Positions 28,103 to 37,052 of a DNA stretch of 64,000 bases are shown here, one piece after another. The position numbers and the translations under genes are program-made. Origin of the DNA: Mycobacterium sp. IS-1590 (GTDB lineage: Bacteria > Actinomycetota > Actinomycetes > Mycobacteriales > Mycobacteriaceae). Position 1 is the first letter of the stretch. The number at the start of each line of letters is the position of its first letter. Under the pieces are notes generated by a model that searched no databases, was not told the DNA's origin, and saw only the letters and a program-made list of their open reading frames with translations. The stretch is from contig NZ_LQIW01000051.1 of the NCBI RefSeq assembly GCF_001500025.1, positions 124,001-188,000 on the forward strand, in the 5' to 3' direction.

Positions 28103-29490
28103 CCGGACGACGATCTAGCGGCGAGGTACGAGCCGCGCTGAGGAGTTTGGCCGTCAAGTGTTGCCGGACGACGATCTAGCGGCGAGGTACGAGCCGCGCT
28201 GAGGAGTTTGGCATCGGATGCCAGGCCACGGGCGACGACAAGCGCCGTCAACATCACCGCCACGCACAGCAGGCCCTGATCCTTCAATCCCCAACCAATC
28301 GAGGCCAGGGTGGCTGCGCCCGCCGTGCAGAGCAGGACACCGACTGTCGCGCTGCGCACACCGGGTGCGGCGAGGAATCCGCCGTCCCACAACGGGAGCG
28401 GGTCGTTCTCCAGTGGGCGTAGCGTGACGAACAAGAGTGCAACCAGCGTGACCATGATCAGCACCTGCAGAACCGACAGGGCGATGAAGCTCGGGGCGGC
28501 TGGGTCGAACCGCGGGTAGCCCAGGTAGTCGAACGCCAGGTGCATCATCAGCAGCGCGGGCATGTGCCACAGGTAAAGAGTCATGGCACCGGTGTTGCCG
28601 ATCGCGGTCAGCCACCACACCCGCGGCCGCCGCGCCCACCGAGCGATCGCCGGCATGGCAGCAATTGCGAAGGCGCACATCATGATTGCGTGGCCCGCCA
28701 GTAGTAGCGACGGCGGCGTCATGTTCTTGAGCTGCTGGCTTTCGATGCCGACCAGGCTCAGCTCGTAGGGCCCGAACATCACCAGGGCCAGGTTGACCGC
28801 CAGCATCGCGGTGCCCAGGGTGACCGCCACGCGTGCGCTCAGCAGTGCACGTCGATAGCCGACGGCGAGCATGCCCGGTATCAGCCACACGGCCAGATTG
28901 AGGTACCCCAGCGCGGCCCAGCCCTCGACGTTGATCCGCACCGCGTCTACGACGGCTATGAACCCGTAGGCGGCGGCGACTGCGGCCACCATTCGGCCGG
29001 GAGTTCTGATGCGCGCCAACGCCGGCACCGCGGCGAGCACCAACACGTAGGCGCCCAGGAACCACAACAGCTGGATCGAGATTCCGGCGACCGGTTCGTA
29101 GACGTGTTCGGGCAGCACAAGTCGCAGAGCGAGCAGCGCGACGGCCCAGAAGGCGAGGTAATAGAACACCGGTCGGTAGAGTCGGGTGCAGCGGCGCAGC
29201 AGCCAGTTGCCCCAACTGCTGTCGGGCTTCCAACTTTCCACGCAGGCGGCCACGCCCGCGAAGAAGAACAGCGGCATGATCTGAAACACCCAGGTGAGCG
29301 CCTGAAGAACGGGTGATGCGGTGAGCAGGTTGCTCCAGATGAACACGTCGTCGCGCAGCGTGCTGGTGGCCATCACGGTATGGCCGATCACCACCCCGAG
29401 CAACGACACGATGCGGATGGCGTCGATCGCACGGTCACGGGACACCGGGGTTGCCGCTTCGATGTCGGCTGGGGTCGGAAACATCGTCAT
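28099..29490 (-). CDS. acyltransferase-3 family membrane protein
   Basis: A membrane protein with about ten transmembrane helices and the acyltransferase-3 pattern: RAIDAIRIVSLLGVVIGH (Arg and His of the active site), MPLFFFAGVAA and TLYLWHMPALL near the end. Such enzymes O-acylate sugars or lipids at the membrane. ATG 29490 is chosen; an ATG at 29559 is possible. The last ~35 codons run through two copies of a 50-bp repeat in different frames, so the C-terminal tail was altered by duplication; the catalytic core is not affected. Confidence 0.8.
   Translation of the reverse strand: MTMFPTPADIEAATPVSRDRAIDAIRIVSLLGVVIGHTVMATSTLRDDVFIWSNLLTASPVLQALTWVFQIMPLFFFAGVAACVESWKPDSSWGNWLLRRCTRLYRPVFYYLAFWAVALLALRLVLPEHVYEPVAGISIQLLWFLGAYVLVLAAVPALARIRTPGRMVAAVAAAYGFIAVVDAVRINVEGWAALGYLNLAVWLIPGMLAVGYRRALLSARVAVTLGTAMLAVNLALVMFGPYELSLVGIESQQLKNMTPPSLLLAGHAIMMCAFAIAAMPAIARWARRPRVWWLTAIGNTGAMTLYLWHMPALLMMHLAFDYLGYPRFDPAAPSFIALSVLQVLIMVTLVALLFVTLRPLENDPLPLWDGGFLAAPGVRSATVGVLLCTAGAATLASIGWGLKDQGLLCVAVMLTALVVARGLASDAKLLSAARTSPLDRRPATLDGQTPQRGSYLAARSSSG
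28102..28212. repeat. 50-bp direct repeat, period 61 bp
   Basis: An identical 50-bp sequence starting GCCGGACGACGATCTAGCGG and ending GAGGAGTTTGGC occurs at 28102-28151 and 28163-28212, separated by 11 bp. It lies in the 3' end of the acyltransferase gene and at the DUF5302 stop. A period of 61 is not a multiple of 3, so the duplication shifted the reading frame. Confidence 0.95.
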
Positions 29491-29579
29491 GTGATTGATC
29501 GTCGGGGCAGGCGCCGGCGTCGCGCATGAGTAGAAGCACTCAAAGGTGCGGTAGCGCATCTGCGCCGTCGCTCAGATGA

Positions 29580-30797
29580 TTACGCCCCGGACGCCGCCGT
29601 GCGCGTTTCCCGCGCCACCCTTGCTTCGCGCAGCAGGATCGCCACCAGGCAGATGCCTGACAGAACCGCGACCGCCACGGCGAAACTGACGCCCGCCGTG
29701 CGCAATCCCCATTGCTGGGCCGCCAATCCCTCGCCGACGACCGGCAGCGAGATGGCCACGTAGCCGATGACGAAGTAGGTCGAGTTGACCTCCGCGCGAC
29801 GGTCGGCCGGGCTGCGTTCGGAGATCGCGGCCAGGCCGCGGCTGAAACTCATACCCTGACCCGCACCCGACACCACGGCGGCCGCGAGGAGCCCGATCAG
29901 CGACGAGAGTTGAAGTGCGACTGCGAGAAGAGCCATCCCGGCGACCAGGATCGCGCAGCCGATGGCGAGTGCCCGCTGCGGCTGCATGGAGTTGGTGGCG
30001 ATCTGCGTCAGGGCGGACGCGGCGAAGATCGAACCGGCGATGAGCCCGGCGACGGCCTGATTGTCGATGCCGACGACCTCGGTCACGAAGGACGGCGCCA
30101 CGGCGGCGAACAGGCCTGTGACGGCGAATCCGGCGAACCCCGCGATCGCCGCGAGGATGAACACCGAACGCACCTCGGGCGGCACCGCCAGACGCTGCAG
30201 CGCGATGCGTCCGGACCGCGGCGAGGTCTCCGGCACCAACAGCACCGCCGCACCCGCCAGCGCGGCCAGCGCGATGTGCACGATGAAGCTCAGGTGCAGT
30301 GGCTTGGGCGCGTACTCGACGAGCACACCGGCCACCATCGGACCGGCCCCCAGCCCGCCGATGTTCGCGACGGTCGCGACCGCGGCGGCCCTGCCGCGCC
30401 AGTGCGGCGGTGCGGCTTCGATGACCGCGGCGGTGGCCGTCCCGGTGAAGACGCCCGCGGACAGTCCGGAGAAGACGCGGCCGACAACCAGCAGCGGCAC
30501 CGAGTCCGCGACCAGGAACACCCCGGCACTGATCAGCGCCGCGACCACGCCGCCGAGCAGCAGCGGACGTCTGCCGATCGCATCGGACCACCGTCCGAAG
30601 GCCAGCAGCGCGAACAGCACACCGCCCGCATAGGCCGCGTACACGATGGTGGTCGTCACCACCGAGAACTGCATCTGCTCGCCGTAGAGCGCGTACATCG
30701 GCGTCGGCATCGTGGTGCCGAGCATGATCGCGGCGAACGCGTACGCCAGCAGCGGGAACGCTGTGCGCGTGCCCGCGCGGGTCAGAGCCTCAGACAC
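29580..30797 (-). CDS. MFS transporter (drug-efflux type)
   Basis: A 405-residue, 12-helix major facilitator. It has the loop motif GRWSDAIGRRPLLLGG between helices 2 and 3 and the efflux-type segment GAGPMVAGVLVEY in helix 5. GTG start at 30797, only 15 bp after the SSS symporter stop and in the same direction, so it may be the last gene of that series. It may export a metabolite or drug; substrate unknown. Confidence 0.8.
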   Translation of the reverse strand: MSEALTRAGTRTAFPLLAYAFAAIMLGTTMPTPMYALYGEQMQFSVVTTTIVYAAYAGGVLFALLAFGRWSDAIGRRPLLLGGVVAALISAGVFLVADSVPLLVVGRVFSGLSAGVFTGTATAAVIEAAPPHWRGRAAAVATVANIGGLGAGPMVAGVLVEYAPKPLHLSFIVHIALAALAGAAVLLVPETSPRSGRIALQRLAVPPEVRSVFILAAIAGFAGFAVTGLFAAVAPSFVTEVVGIDNQAVAGLIAGSIFAASALTQIATNSMQPQRALAIGCAILVAGMALLAVALQLSSLIGLLAAAVVSGAGQGMSFSRGLAAISERSPADRRAEVNSTYFVIGYVAISLPVVGEGLAAQQWGLRTAGVSFAVAVAVLSGICLVAILLREARVARETRTAASGA

Positions 30798-30812
30798 GTC
30801 GCGGGGTTGACC

Positions 30813-32444
30813 TCAATGTGTGACGGCCTTCTCGGCACCCACGCCGGTCAGCGAGCGCACCTCGAACTCGGCGTTGATGTCCGGATCTCCGCGGTCGGGT
30901 GAGCTCAGCGTGCCGATGATGCCGAGCAGGAAGGCCAGCGGGATCGACACGATGCCGGGGTTGGCCAGCGGGAACCAGGCGAAGTCGACGCTGGGCAGCA
31001 TCGCGGTCTTCGATCCCGACACGGCGGGGGAGAACACGATCAACACGATGGTCGAGATCAGGCCGCCGTACATGCTCCACAAGGCGCCGCGGGTGTTGAA
31101 GCGCGGCCAGTACAGCGAGTACAGGATGGTCGGCAGGTTGGCCGCGGCGGCGACCGCGAACGCGAGCGCGACCAGGAACGCGATGTTCTGCTCGGCGGCA
31201 AGGACACCCAGGCCGATCGCGAAGACACCCAGCACCACGACCGTGATCCGCGAAACCCGCACCTGCTCGCTCTCGCTGACCCGGTCGCTCTTGAGCACGC
31301 TGGCGTAGATGTCGTGCGCGAACGACGTTGCCGCCGTGATGGTCAGGCCGGCGACGACGGCGAGGATCGTCGCGAACGCGACCGCCGAGATGATGCCAAG
31401 CAGGATGACCCCGCCCAATTCGAACGCCAAAAGCGGTGCCGCCGAGTTCTGCCCACCGGGAGCGGCCAGGATGGTGTCGGGCCCGACGAGTGCCGCGGCG
31501 CCGTAACCGAGCGCGAGGGTGAACAGGTAGAACGCGCCGATGAGCGCGATCGCCCACACCACCGAACGGCGTGCCTCCTTGGCGGTCGGCACGGTGTAGA
31601 ACCGCATCAGCACGTGCGGCAGGCCCGCGGTGCCCAGCACCAGCGCCAGCGCCAACGAGATGAAGTTGATCTGCGAGGTCAACGAGGCGCCGTACTGCGC
31701 GCCGGGCGCCAGGACATCGCGGGCGGCGACGGCCTCGTTGGAGGAACCCGACACGGCGGACTGGGCCGCGCCGAGGATTCCGGAGAAGTTCGCACCGAAC
31801 TTGGCGAAAACCCACGCCGTCATCAACGCGGCGCCACCGATCAGCAGCACGGCCTTGATGATCTGCACCCACGTGGTGCCCTTCATGCCGCCGATCAGCA
31901 CGTAGACGATCATCAATACCCCGACGACGGCGATGACGACGGCCTGGCCGAAATCACTTGTGACGTTGAGCAGCAGCGCGACGAGTCCCCCTGCGCCTGC
32001 CATCTGCGCCAGCAGATAGAACAGGCAGACGGTCAGCGTGGTGGTGGCCGCGGCGAGCCGCACCGGGCGCTGCTTGAGCCGGAAGCTCAGCACGTCGGCC
32101 ATCGTGAATTTCCCTGCGTTGCGCAGCAATTCGGCGACCAGCAGCAGCGCGACCAGCCAGGCCACCAGGAAGCCGATGGAGTACAGGAAGCCGTCATAGC
32201 CGTAAACCGCGATCGCGCCCGCGATGCCGAGGAAGCTGGCGGCGGACAAATAGTCACCGGAGATCGCGATGCCGTTCTGCGGACCGGTGAACGACCGACC
32301 GGCCGTGAAGAATTCGGCGGCGGTGGCGTTTCTCTTGCTCGCGCGGATCACGATGTACAGCGTCACCGCGACGAACAGCCCGAAGATGCCGATGTTGGCG
32401 GCGGGATTGCCGACGGTCGGGTCGGCGGCCAGCAGGGTGCTCAT
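30813..32444 (-). CDS. sodium:solute symporter, acetate/carboxylate type (ActP/MctC-like)
   Basis: A 543-residue SSS-family symporter with about 13 helices. Characteristic segments are EFFTAGRSFTGPQNGIAISGDYLSAASFLG, GTAGLPHVLMRFYTVP and a C-terminal cytoplasmic tail. These match cation/acetate symporters such as E. coli ActP and corynebacterial MctC (acetate, propionate, pyruvate). The start overlaps the DUF485 stop by 4 bp; the ActP/YjcH pairing is the same in other bacteria. It lies downstream of a LytS/LytTR two-component system. Confidence 0.88.
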   Translation of the reverse strand: MSTLLAADPTVGNPAANIGIFGLFVAVTLYIVIRASKRNATAAEFFTAGRSFTGPQNGIAISGDYLSAASFLGIAGAIAVYGYDGFLYSIGFLVAWLVALLLVAELLRNAGKFTMADVLSFRLKQRPVRLAAATTTLTVCLFYLLAQMAGAGGLVALLLNVTSDFGQAVVIAVVGVLMIVYVLIGGMKGTTWVQIIKAVLLIGGAALMTAWVFAKFGANFSGILGAAQSAVSGSSNEAVAARDVLAPGAQYGASLTSQINFISLALALVLGTAGLPHVLMRFYTVPTAKEARRSVVWAIALIGAFYLFTLALGYGAAALVGPDTILAAPGGQNSAAPLLAFELGGVILLGIISAVAFATILAVVAGLTITAATSFAHDIYASVLKSDRVSESEQVRVSRITVVVLGVFAIGLGVLAAEQNIAFLVALAFAVAAAANLPTILYSLYWPRFNTRGALWSMYGGLISTIVLIVFSPAVSGSKTAMLPSVDFAWFPLANPGIVSIPLAFLLGIIGTLSSPDRGDPDINAEFEVRSLTGVGAEKAVTH

Positions 32445-32791
32445 GCCGCACCGCCTTCGAGCTTGGTGCGGATGGCCTCGGCCCGCGGGTCGAGTTCGCG
32501 GTTGGCGAAGCGCACGTAGAGGCCGGTGATCACGAACGTGGAGACGAACTGGCCGATGCCGATCAACAGGCCGACGTTGATGTCACCCCACACTTTGATC
32601 GCCATGAACTCGTGGGCGAAGGCGCCCAGAATCACATAGGCGGCGTACCAGATGAGAAACAGCGCGCTCATCGGAAAGACGAAGCGGCGCAGCCGCGACC
32701 GCAGCTCTTGGAACTCCGGGCTCGCTTGTACGGTCCGGTATTCCTCGCCGCTGATCGGCGTATCCCGATGCGGCAGGTCAAGTTGGGGCAT
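32441..32791 (-). CDS. DUF485 membrane protein, symporter partner
   Basis: A 116-residue protein with two transmembrane helices (FPMSALFLIWYAAYVILGAF and the later LLIGIGQFVSTFVITGLYVRFANREL) typical of DUF485/YjcH. Such proteins are nearly always encoded before an acetate-type SSS symporter and probably help its assembly or activity. Stop and symporter start overlap (ATGA). The region before it is the 159-bp gap to the second symporter. Confidence 0.87.
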   Translation of the reverse strand: MPQLDLPHRDTPISGEEYRTVQASPEFQELRSRLRRFVFPMSALFLIWYAAYVILGAFAHEFMAIKVWGDINVGLLIGIGQFVSTFVITGLYVRFANRELDPRAEAIRTKLEGGAA

Positions 32792-32852
32792 CGTGTGCTC
32801 CTCGACGTCGGTGTGAACGGCTCAGGTGACTCGGGTGCCGAAGTTAGATGAG

Positions 32853-32865
32853 ATGTGGCTCACAT
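32853..32865. promoter_or_regulatory. inverted repeat before DUF485/symporter genes
   Basis: ATGTG-GCT-CACAT is a perfect 5-bp inverted repeat in the 159-bp gap between the two symporter units, about 60 bp upstream of the DUF485 start on the minus strand. It could be a regulator site for a separate promoter of the DUF485-symporter pair. The rest of the gap shows nothing else clear. Confidence 0.3.
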
Positions 32866-32950
32866 ACCCAGGGCAGACGCGCCTGACACGGCGAAACCGA
32901 GCACCGGTGCGGTGAGCGGTCGATCGACAACGTTGAGCGGTGAAGCGGAA

Positions 32951-34690
32951 TCAGGCCCGGGGAAGGCGCTCGACGCCCATACCGAGCCGCTCGGGCACGT
33001 GCATGCGGGCGAAAATCTGCGCGACGTCCGCGGGGGTCGAGCCGCGGCTTAGGCGACTGGCCAGGATCATCGTCGCGAAGGCGACGGGCACGCTGACCGC
33101 GGCGGGATACCCGATCATCACCGCCGGCCAACCGCCCAGCGCGGTCTCGTCGACGGCGCCGATCACCGCGAGCGTGACGGCCGAGCCGGAGAGAATCCCG
33201 CCGACCACCAGCCCGCAGACGGCGCCGACGGCCGTCAACCCGCGCCACCAGATGCCGAGCACCAGCAGCGGGCACAGCGTCGACGCGGCGACCGCGAACG
33301 CCAACCCGACGCTGCGGGACAACTCCAGGCCACCCGTGGTCGCCAACGAGAGCGGGATGGGGATCAACCCGCCGACGACCGCCGCGATCCGGAAATCTCG
33401 CACCCGACCGCGCAACACGTCGGTGGACAACGCCCCGGCGATGCTGACCAGCAGGCCGGACGACGTCGCGAGGAAGGCGGCGATGGCGCCGGCGGCGACC
33501 AACGCGGCGAGCACCTGCCCGGCGGGGTCGCCGATCGCCGATCCGGGGGCCAACAGCACTGCGGCGTCGGCATTTCCGGTGATCAACAGTTGCGGTACGT
33601 AGAGGCGGGCGAACGCCCCGAGCAGCGTCGGGAACAGATAGAAGAACGACAGCAGGGCGATGACCGCCAACGCGGTGCGACGCGCCGCGCGGCCGTCGGG
33701 GTTGGTGTAGAAGCGCACCAGCACGTGCGGCAGACCCATTGTGCCGAGGAACGTTGCGATGATGATCGACAGCACCTGGTAGAGCGGATGGCCGCCGCCG
33801 AGTCCGCCGCCCGAGGCGATCCAGTCGGTGCCGGTGCTCGGCGCGCCTGCGACCACCGGGGTGGCCGAGCCCGCCGCCAGCGTCAGCGTCGTCCCGGCGC
33901 CGAGAGTGTGCTCTCCCGCCGACAGGATCGGTTGTGCGTCAACGGGTTCACCGTCCAGGGTGCCGGTGACCGTGATTCCGGCCGGCCGCTCGACCTGTAC
34001 CACGACGTCGGTCTCGATGGCGACGGCGGTGGGCTGGGACACCGTCGGAGGAAGCGGGCCACCGAGTTCGCCGCGGTCGGTGGCGAACAACCCGAGCAAC
34101 GCCAAGGCGGGTATCGCGACCGCGGTCAGCTTGAGCCAGTACTGGAAGGCCTGCACGAACGTGATCGACCGCATGCCACCGGCGACCACGTTGGCGATGA
34201 CGATGCCGCCGACGACCAGGGGACCGATCCAGACCGGAACACCCAGAAGTGTTTTCAATGCCAGTCCGGCACCCTGATATTGCGGGACGAGGTAGAACAC
34301 GCAGATGACGACCACGACCAGCATGGCGGTCTTGCGCAGCCGCGCAGAACCGAGGCGGAATTCGGCGAAGTCGGGCACGGTGTAGGCGCCGGAACGGCGT
34401 AGCGGCGCCGCGACGAACAACAGCAGTCCCAGGTAACCGGCGGTGAAGCCGACGGGATACCACAGCGCGTCGGCGCCGTATTTCGCAATCAGCCCGGCCA
34501 CGCCGAGAAACGATGCCGCCGAGAGGTATTCGCCCGAGATGGCCGCGGCGTTCCACTGTGAGCCCACGGTGCGCGATGCCACCAGAAAGTCGGAAGTCGT
34601 GCGTGACAACCGTACGCCGTAGAAGCCGATCGCGACCGTCGCCACCGCTGCGGCGAGCAATGCGGCGGCCGTCAACGGGGACCCGGTCAC
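32951..34690 (-). CDS. sodium:solute symporter, second ActP-like
   Basis: A 579-residue SSS-family symporter paralogous to the one at 30813-32444: it shares SGEYLSAASFLGVAGLIAKYG and GTMGLPHVLVRFYTNP. It differs by an insert of about 80 residues between helices (Thr/Val-rich, from about VSQPTAVAIETDVVVQV to STGTDWIASGGG), predicted to be outside the membrane and to form a small beta domain. It starts inside the preceding small membrane-protein gene (4-bp overlap) and belongs to the operon of the LytS/LytTR pair. Confidence 0.87.
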   Translation of the reverse strand: MTGSPLTAAALLAAAVATVAIGFYGVRLSRTTSDFLVASRTVGSQWNAAAISGEYLSAASFLGVAGLIAKYGADALWYPVGFTAGYLGLLLFVAAPLRRSGAYTVPDFAEFRLGSARLRKTAMLVVVVICVFYLVPQYQGAGLALKTLLGVPVWIGPLVVGGIVIANVVAGGMRSITFVQAFQYWLKLTAVAIPALALLGLFATDRGELGGPLPPTVSQPTAVAIETDVVVQVERPAGITVTGTLDGEPVDAQPILSAGEHTLGAGTTLTLAAGSATPVVAGAPSTGTDWIASGGGLGGGHPLYQVLSIIIATFLGTMGLPHVLVRFYTNPDGRAARRTALAVIALLSFFYLFPTLLGAFARLYVPQLLITGNADAAVLLAPGSAIGDPAGQVLAALVAAGAIAAFLATSSGLLVSIAGALSTDVLRGRVRDFRIAAVVGGLIPIPLSLATTGGLELSRSVGLAFAVAASTLCPLLVLGIWWRGLTAVGAVCGLVVGGILSGSAVTLAVIGAVDETALGGWPAVMIGYPAAVSVPVAFATMILASRLSRGSTPADVAQIFARMHVPERLGMGVERLPRA

Positions 34691-35061
34691 GGTTCGCTCT
34701 CCACGACGCCGACGAAGTCGCGCTCAGCCTGTTCGGCGAGGCGAACGAACAGCCTGCCCACACCGTAGAGCAGCGGATAGACCAACGCCCCCAGCACCAG
34801 CCAGTTGAGCCGAACCCCGACGACCGTCAGCGCCGCGAGCTCAGGAAAAGCGGTGTTCAGCAACGGGATTGCGACGACGACAACCACCACCACGGCGGCG
34901 AGCCGCAACGCGAGGCCGAGTTGGGCGCGGACCAGCCCGCGCACCAGCGCGTCACCGACGAGCGTCTGCTCCTGCACCTCGACCCTGGTGCGGACCATGC
35001 GGGCGCCGCGCCGTTGCCCGAGGACGACGCGTTGGCGCTGCGGGCGGGTGGGCTCAGTCAT
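34687..35061 (-). CDS. small two-helix membrane protein, symporter partner
   Basis: A 124-residue protein with an Arg-rich N-terminus and two hydrophobic segments (LALRLAAVVVVVVVAIPLL and LNWLVLGALVYPLLYGVGRLF). By topology and place before an SSS symporter it is a counterpart of DUF485, though the sequence is not clearly that family. ATG 35061 lies inside the response-regulator gene (8-bp overlap), and its end overlaps the symporter start. Tight coupling suggests equal production with the symporter. Confidence 0.7.
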   Translation of the reverse strand: MTEPTRPQRQRVVLGQRRGARMVRTRVEVQEQTLVGDALVRGLVRAQLGLALRLAAVVVVVVVAIPLLNTAFPELAALTVVGVRLNWLVLGALVYPLLYGVGRLFVRLAEQAERDFVGVVESEP

Positions 35062-35815
35062 CGGGCCGAAGGTTGCGCATCGGATCGCGCACGACACGGT
35101 TGCGCAGTTCGCGTGCCTGACGCCGGCTCACTGGAAGTTCGACCGCGGGTGAGGCGCCGTTGGCCCGTAGCCGCACCAGCACCGCACCGTCGCTGGTGCG
35201 CAGCCCGGTGACCATCCGCAACGAGACAAGGTAGGACCGATGCACACGCTGGAAACCCTTCTCGCGCCAGCGGGTTTCGAGGGTGCTCAGCGGAATCCTC
35301 ACCAGGTGCGAGCCTGAGGCGGAATGCAGGCGGGCGTAGTCGCCCTCGGCCTCCACCCAGCTGATGGTGTCGCGCGGGACCAGGTGGGTGACGCCGCCGA
35401 GTTCGGCGGGAATCACGTCGTCGTCGCGGGCACTGGCGGGTTCGGCCGTGCGCGCGGCAAGCACGCGGCGCACGGCCTCGTCGAGGCGTTCCTGCCGGAT
35501 CGGCTTGAGCAGGTAATCCAGTGCGCCGACGTCGAAGGCGGCCACCGCCCTGTCGTCGTGTGCGGTGACGAACACGACGGCGGGCCGATGCGAAAAGTTC
35601 GACAGCACACCGGCCAACTCGATGCCGGACAACCCGGGCATGTTGATGTCGAGGAAGATCGCGTCGAACGGTCTGCGGTTGAGTTCGCGCAGCGCCGACG
35701 TGGCCTCGCTGCACGCCAGGACGTCGCCGATGTCGGTGTGCCGATTGAGCAGATACACCAGCTCGTCGAGGGCGGGTGCCTCGTCGTCGACCGCAAGGAC
35801 GGACAACCTGCTCAC
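35054..35815 (-). CDS. LytTR-type response regulator
   Basis: A 253-residue regulator: an N-terminal receiver (VDDEAPA; phospho-acceptor Asp in FLDINMPGLSG; Lys in LLKPI) and a C-terminal LytTR DNA-binding domain (ISWVEAEGDYARLHS, then GFQRVHRSYLVSL). LytTR regulators bind direct repeats upstream of transport genes. The start overlaps the kinase stop by 4 bp, so it is the cognate partner. In E. coli the similar BtsR and YpdB control pyruvate or carboxylate transporters, which fits the symporters here. Confidence 0.9.
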   Translation of the reverse strand: MSRLSVLAVDDEAPALDELVYLLNRHTDIGDVLACSEATSALRELNRRPFDAIFLDINMPGLSGIELAGVLSNFSHRPAVVFVTAHDDRAVAAFDVGALDYLLKPIRQERLDEAVRRVLAARTAEPASARDDDVIPAELGGVTHLVPRDTISWVEAEGDYARLHSASGSHLVRIPLSTLETRWREKGFQRVHRSYLVSLRMVTGLRTSDGAVLVRLRANGASPAVELPVSRRQARELRNRVVRDPMRNLRPDD

Positions 35816-37026
35816 CCGAACGCTCCTCCGCTGGCCCGCACGCCTGACCGGAACTTGGGCACACGCATCACTACCCGCGTGCCGGCGTCGATCGCCGTCT
35901 CGACCACCAGACCGTAATCGTTGCCGAACGCGGCCCGCAGCCGATGGTCGACATTGGTCAACCCGACGTGCGCGGAATGGCCGTTGGCAGAGGGTGAACC
36001 ATCGGCGAGGGCGTCACCGGGGCCGGCTCGCAGCGCGTCCGGATCCATCCCAACGCCGTCATCCTCCACGGTGATCACACAGTCCGAACCCTCGTCGCGG
36101 GCGATGATCTCGATCTCGCCACCCTTGCGACCGGCGAACCCGTGGCGCACCGCGTTCTCCACCAGTGGCTGAAGGGCCAGAAACGGCACCACGACGTTGA
36201 GCACCTCCGGCGCCACTTGCAGTTTCACTTTCAGCGCATCGCCGAAACGGGCCCGCTCCAGCGTGAGGTAGCGGTCGATGTTGCGCAGTTCGTCCGACAG
36301 CGTGGTGTACTGCCCGGCGGCCCGGAACGAATAGCGGGTGAAGTCGGCGAATTCGAGGATCAGCTCGCGGGCGCGGTCGGGGTCGGTGCGCACGAACGAG
36401 GCGATCGTGTTGAGGGCGTTGTAGATGAAGTGCGGGCTGATCTGCGCGCGCAGCGCAAGGACTTCGGCGCGGTCGAGGCGCGCGCGGGAGGCGTCGAGCT
36501 CGGCGAGCTCGATCTGGCTGGCGGCGTAGCGCGCGACCTCCCCGACTGCACCGAGCAAGCCGGGCGCGGGGGAGCGGGTGGTGACCACGACGAGCACGCC
36601 GACCACCTCGCTGCCCTCGGTGAACAGCGGTTGGGCGACGACGGCCGACGCCTTGGCGTTGGTGAGTACACGGCGCTCGCCGGAGATGGACTCCGCGGCC
36701 GCGCGTTCGCAGGCGTCGCGCACGTCCACCGACCACAACGGCGTGTCGAGTGGGTCGTGGGCCAGCGGGCGGCCGTCGCCGCCGAACATTGCCACGCCTT
36801 CGGTACCGGTCAACCCGCGAAGGAACGGTGCGGCGGTCTTCGCGGACTCGGTGTTCAGCCCCTGGCGCAGGGCCCTGGCGGCCAGCGACGCGGTGTGCAG
36901 TGCGGTGTGGACCGCTCGCTCGGTGGGGGTGGCCACCACCCGCCGGGTGCGCACGGCGATGACCGCGGCGCCCACCGCGGCCAGGATCAGCACCGCTGCC
37001 AGAACCAGTGCGAGCTCGCCCGACAT
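35812..37026 (-). CDS. LytS-type sensor histidine kinase
   Basis: A 404-residue kinase with one N-terminal membrane segment (LALVLAAVLILAAVGAAVIAV), a GAF-like sensor region to about residue 190, and the His_kinase motif ISPHFIYNALNTIASFVR where His is phosphorylated. An ATPase domain with PLVENAVRHG (N box) and VEDDGVGMD (G1) follows. ATG 37026 is chosen, as upstream codons lack coding character. It has one membrane helix, not the multi-helix 5TM domain of LytS/BtsS, so the signal is probably cytoplasmic or near the membrane. First gene of the operon. Confidence 0.88.
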   Translation of the reverse strand: MSGELALVLAAVLILAAVGAAVIAVRTRRVVATPTERAVHTALHTASLAARALRQGLNTESAKTAAPFLRGLTGTEGVAMFGGDGRPLAHDPLDTPLWSVDVRDACERAAAESISGERRVLTNAKASAVVAQPLFTEGSEVVGVLVVVTTRSPAPGLLGAVGEVARYAASQIELAELDASRARLDRAEVLALRAQISPHFIYNALNTIASFVRTDPDRARELILEFADFTRYSFRAAGQYTTLSDELRNIDRYLTLERARFGDALKVKLQVAPEVLNVVVPFLALQPLVENAVRHGFAGRKGGEIEIIARDEGSDCVITVEDDGVGMDPDALRAGPGDALADGSPSANGHSAHVGLTNVDHRLRAAFGNDYGLVVETAIDAGTRVVMRVPKFRSGVRASGGAFG

Positions 37027-37052
37027 GATTGGGGCCACCTTAAACTGGCGAC

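Noticed and set aside
32929-32937. LytTR-type repeat AACGTTGAG before the DUF485 gene
   Set aside because: Only one loose match on the wrong strand relative to the genes; a pair of direct repeats is needed.
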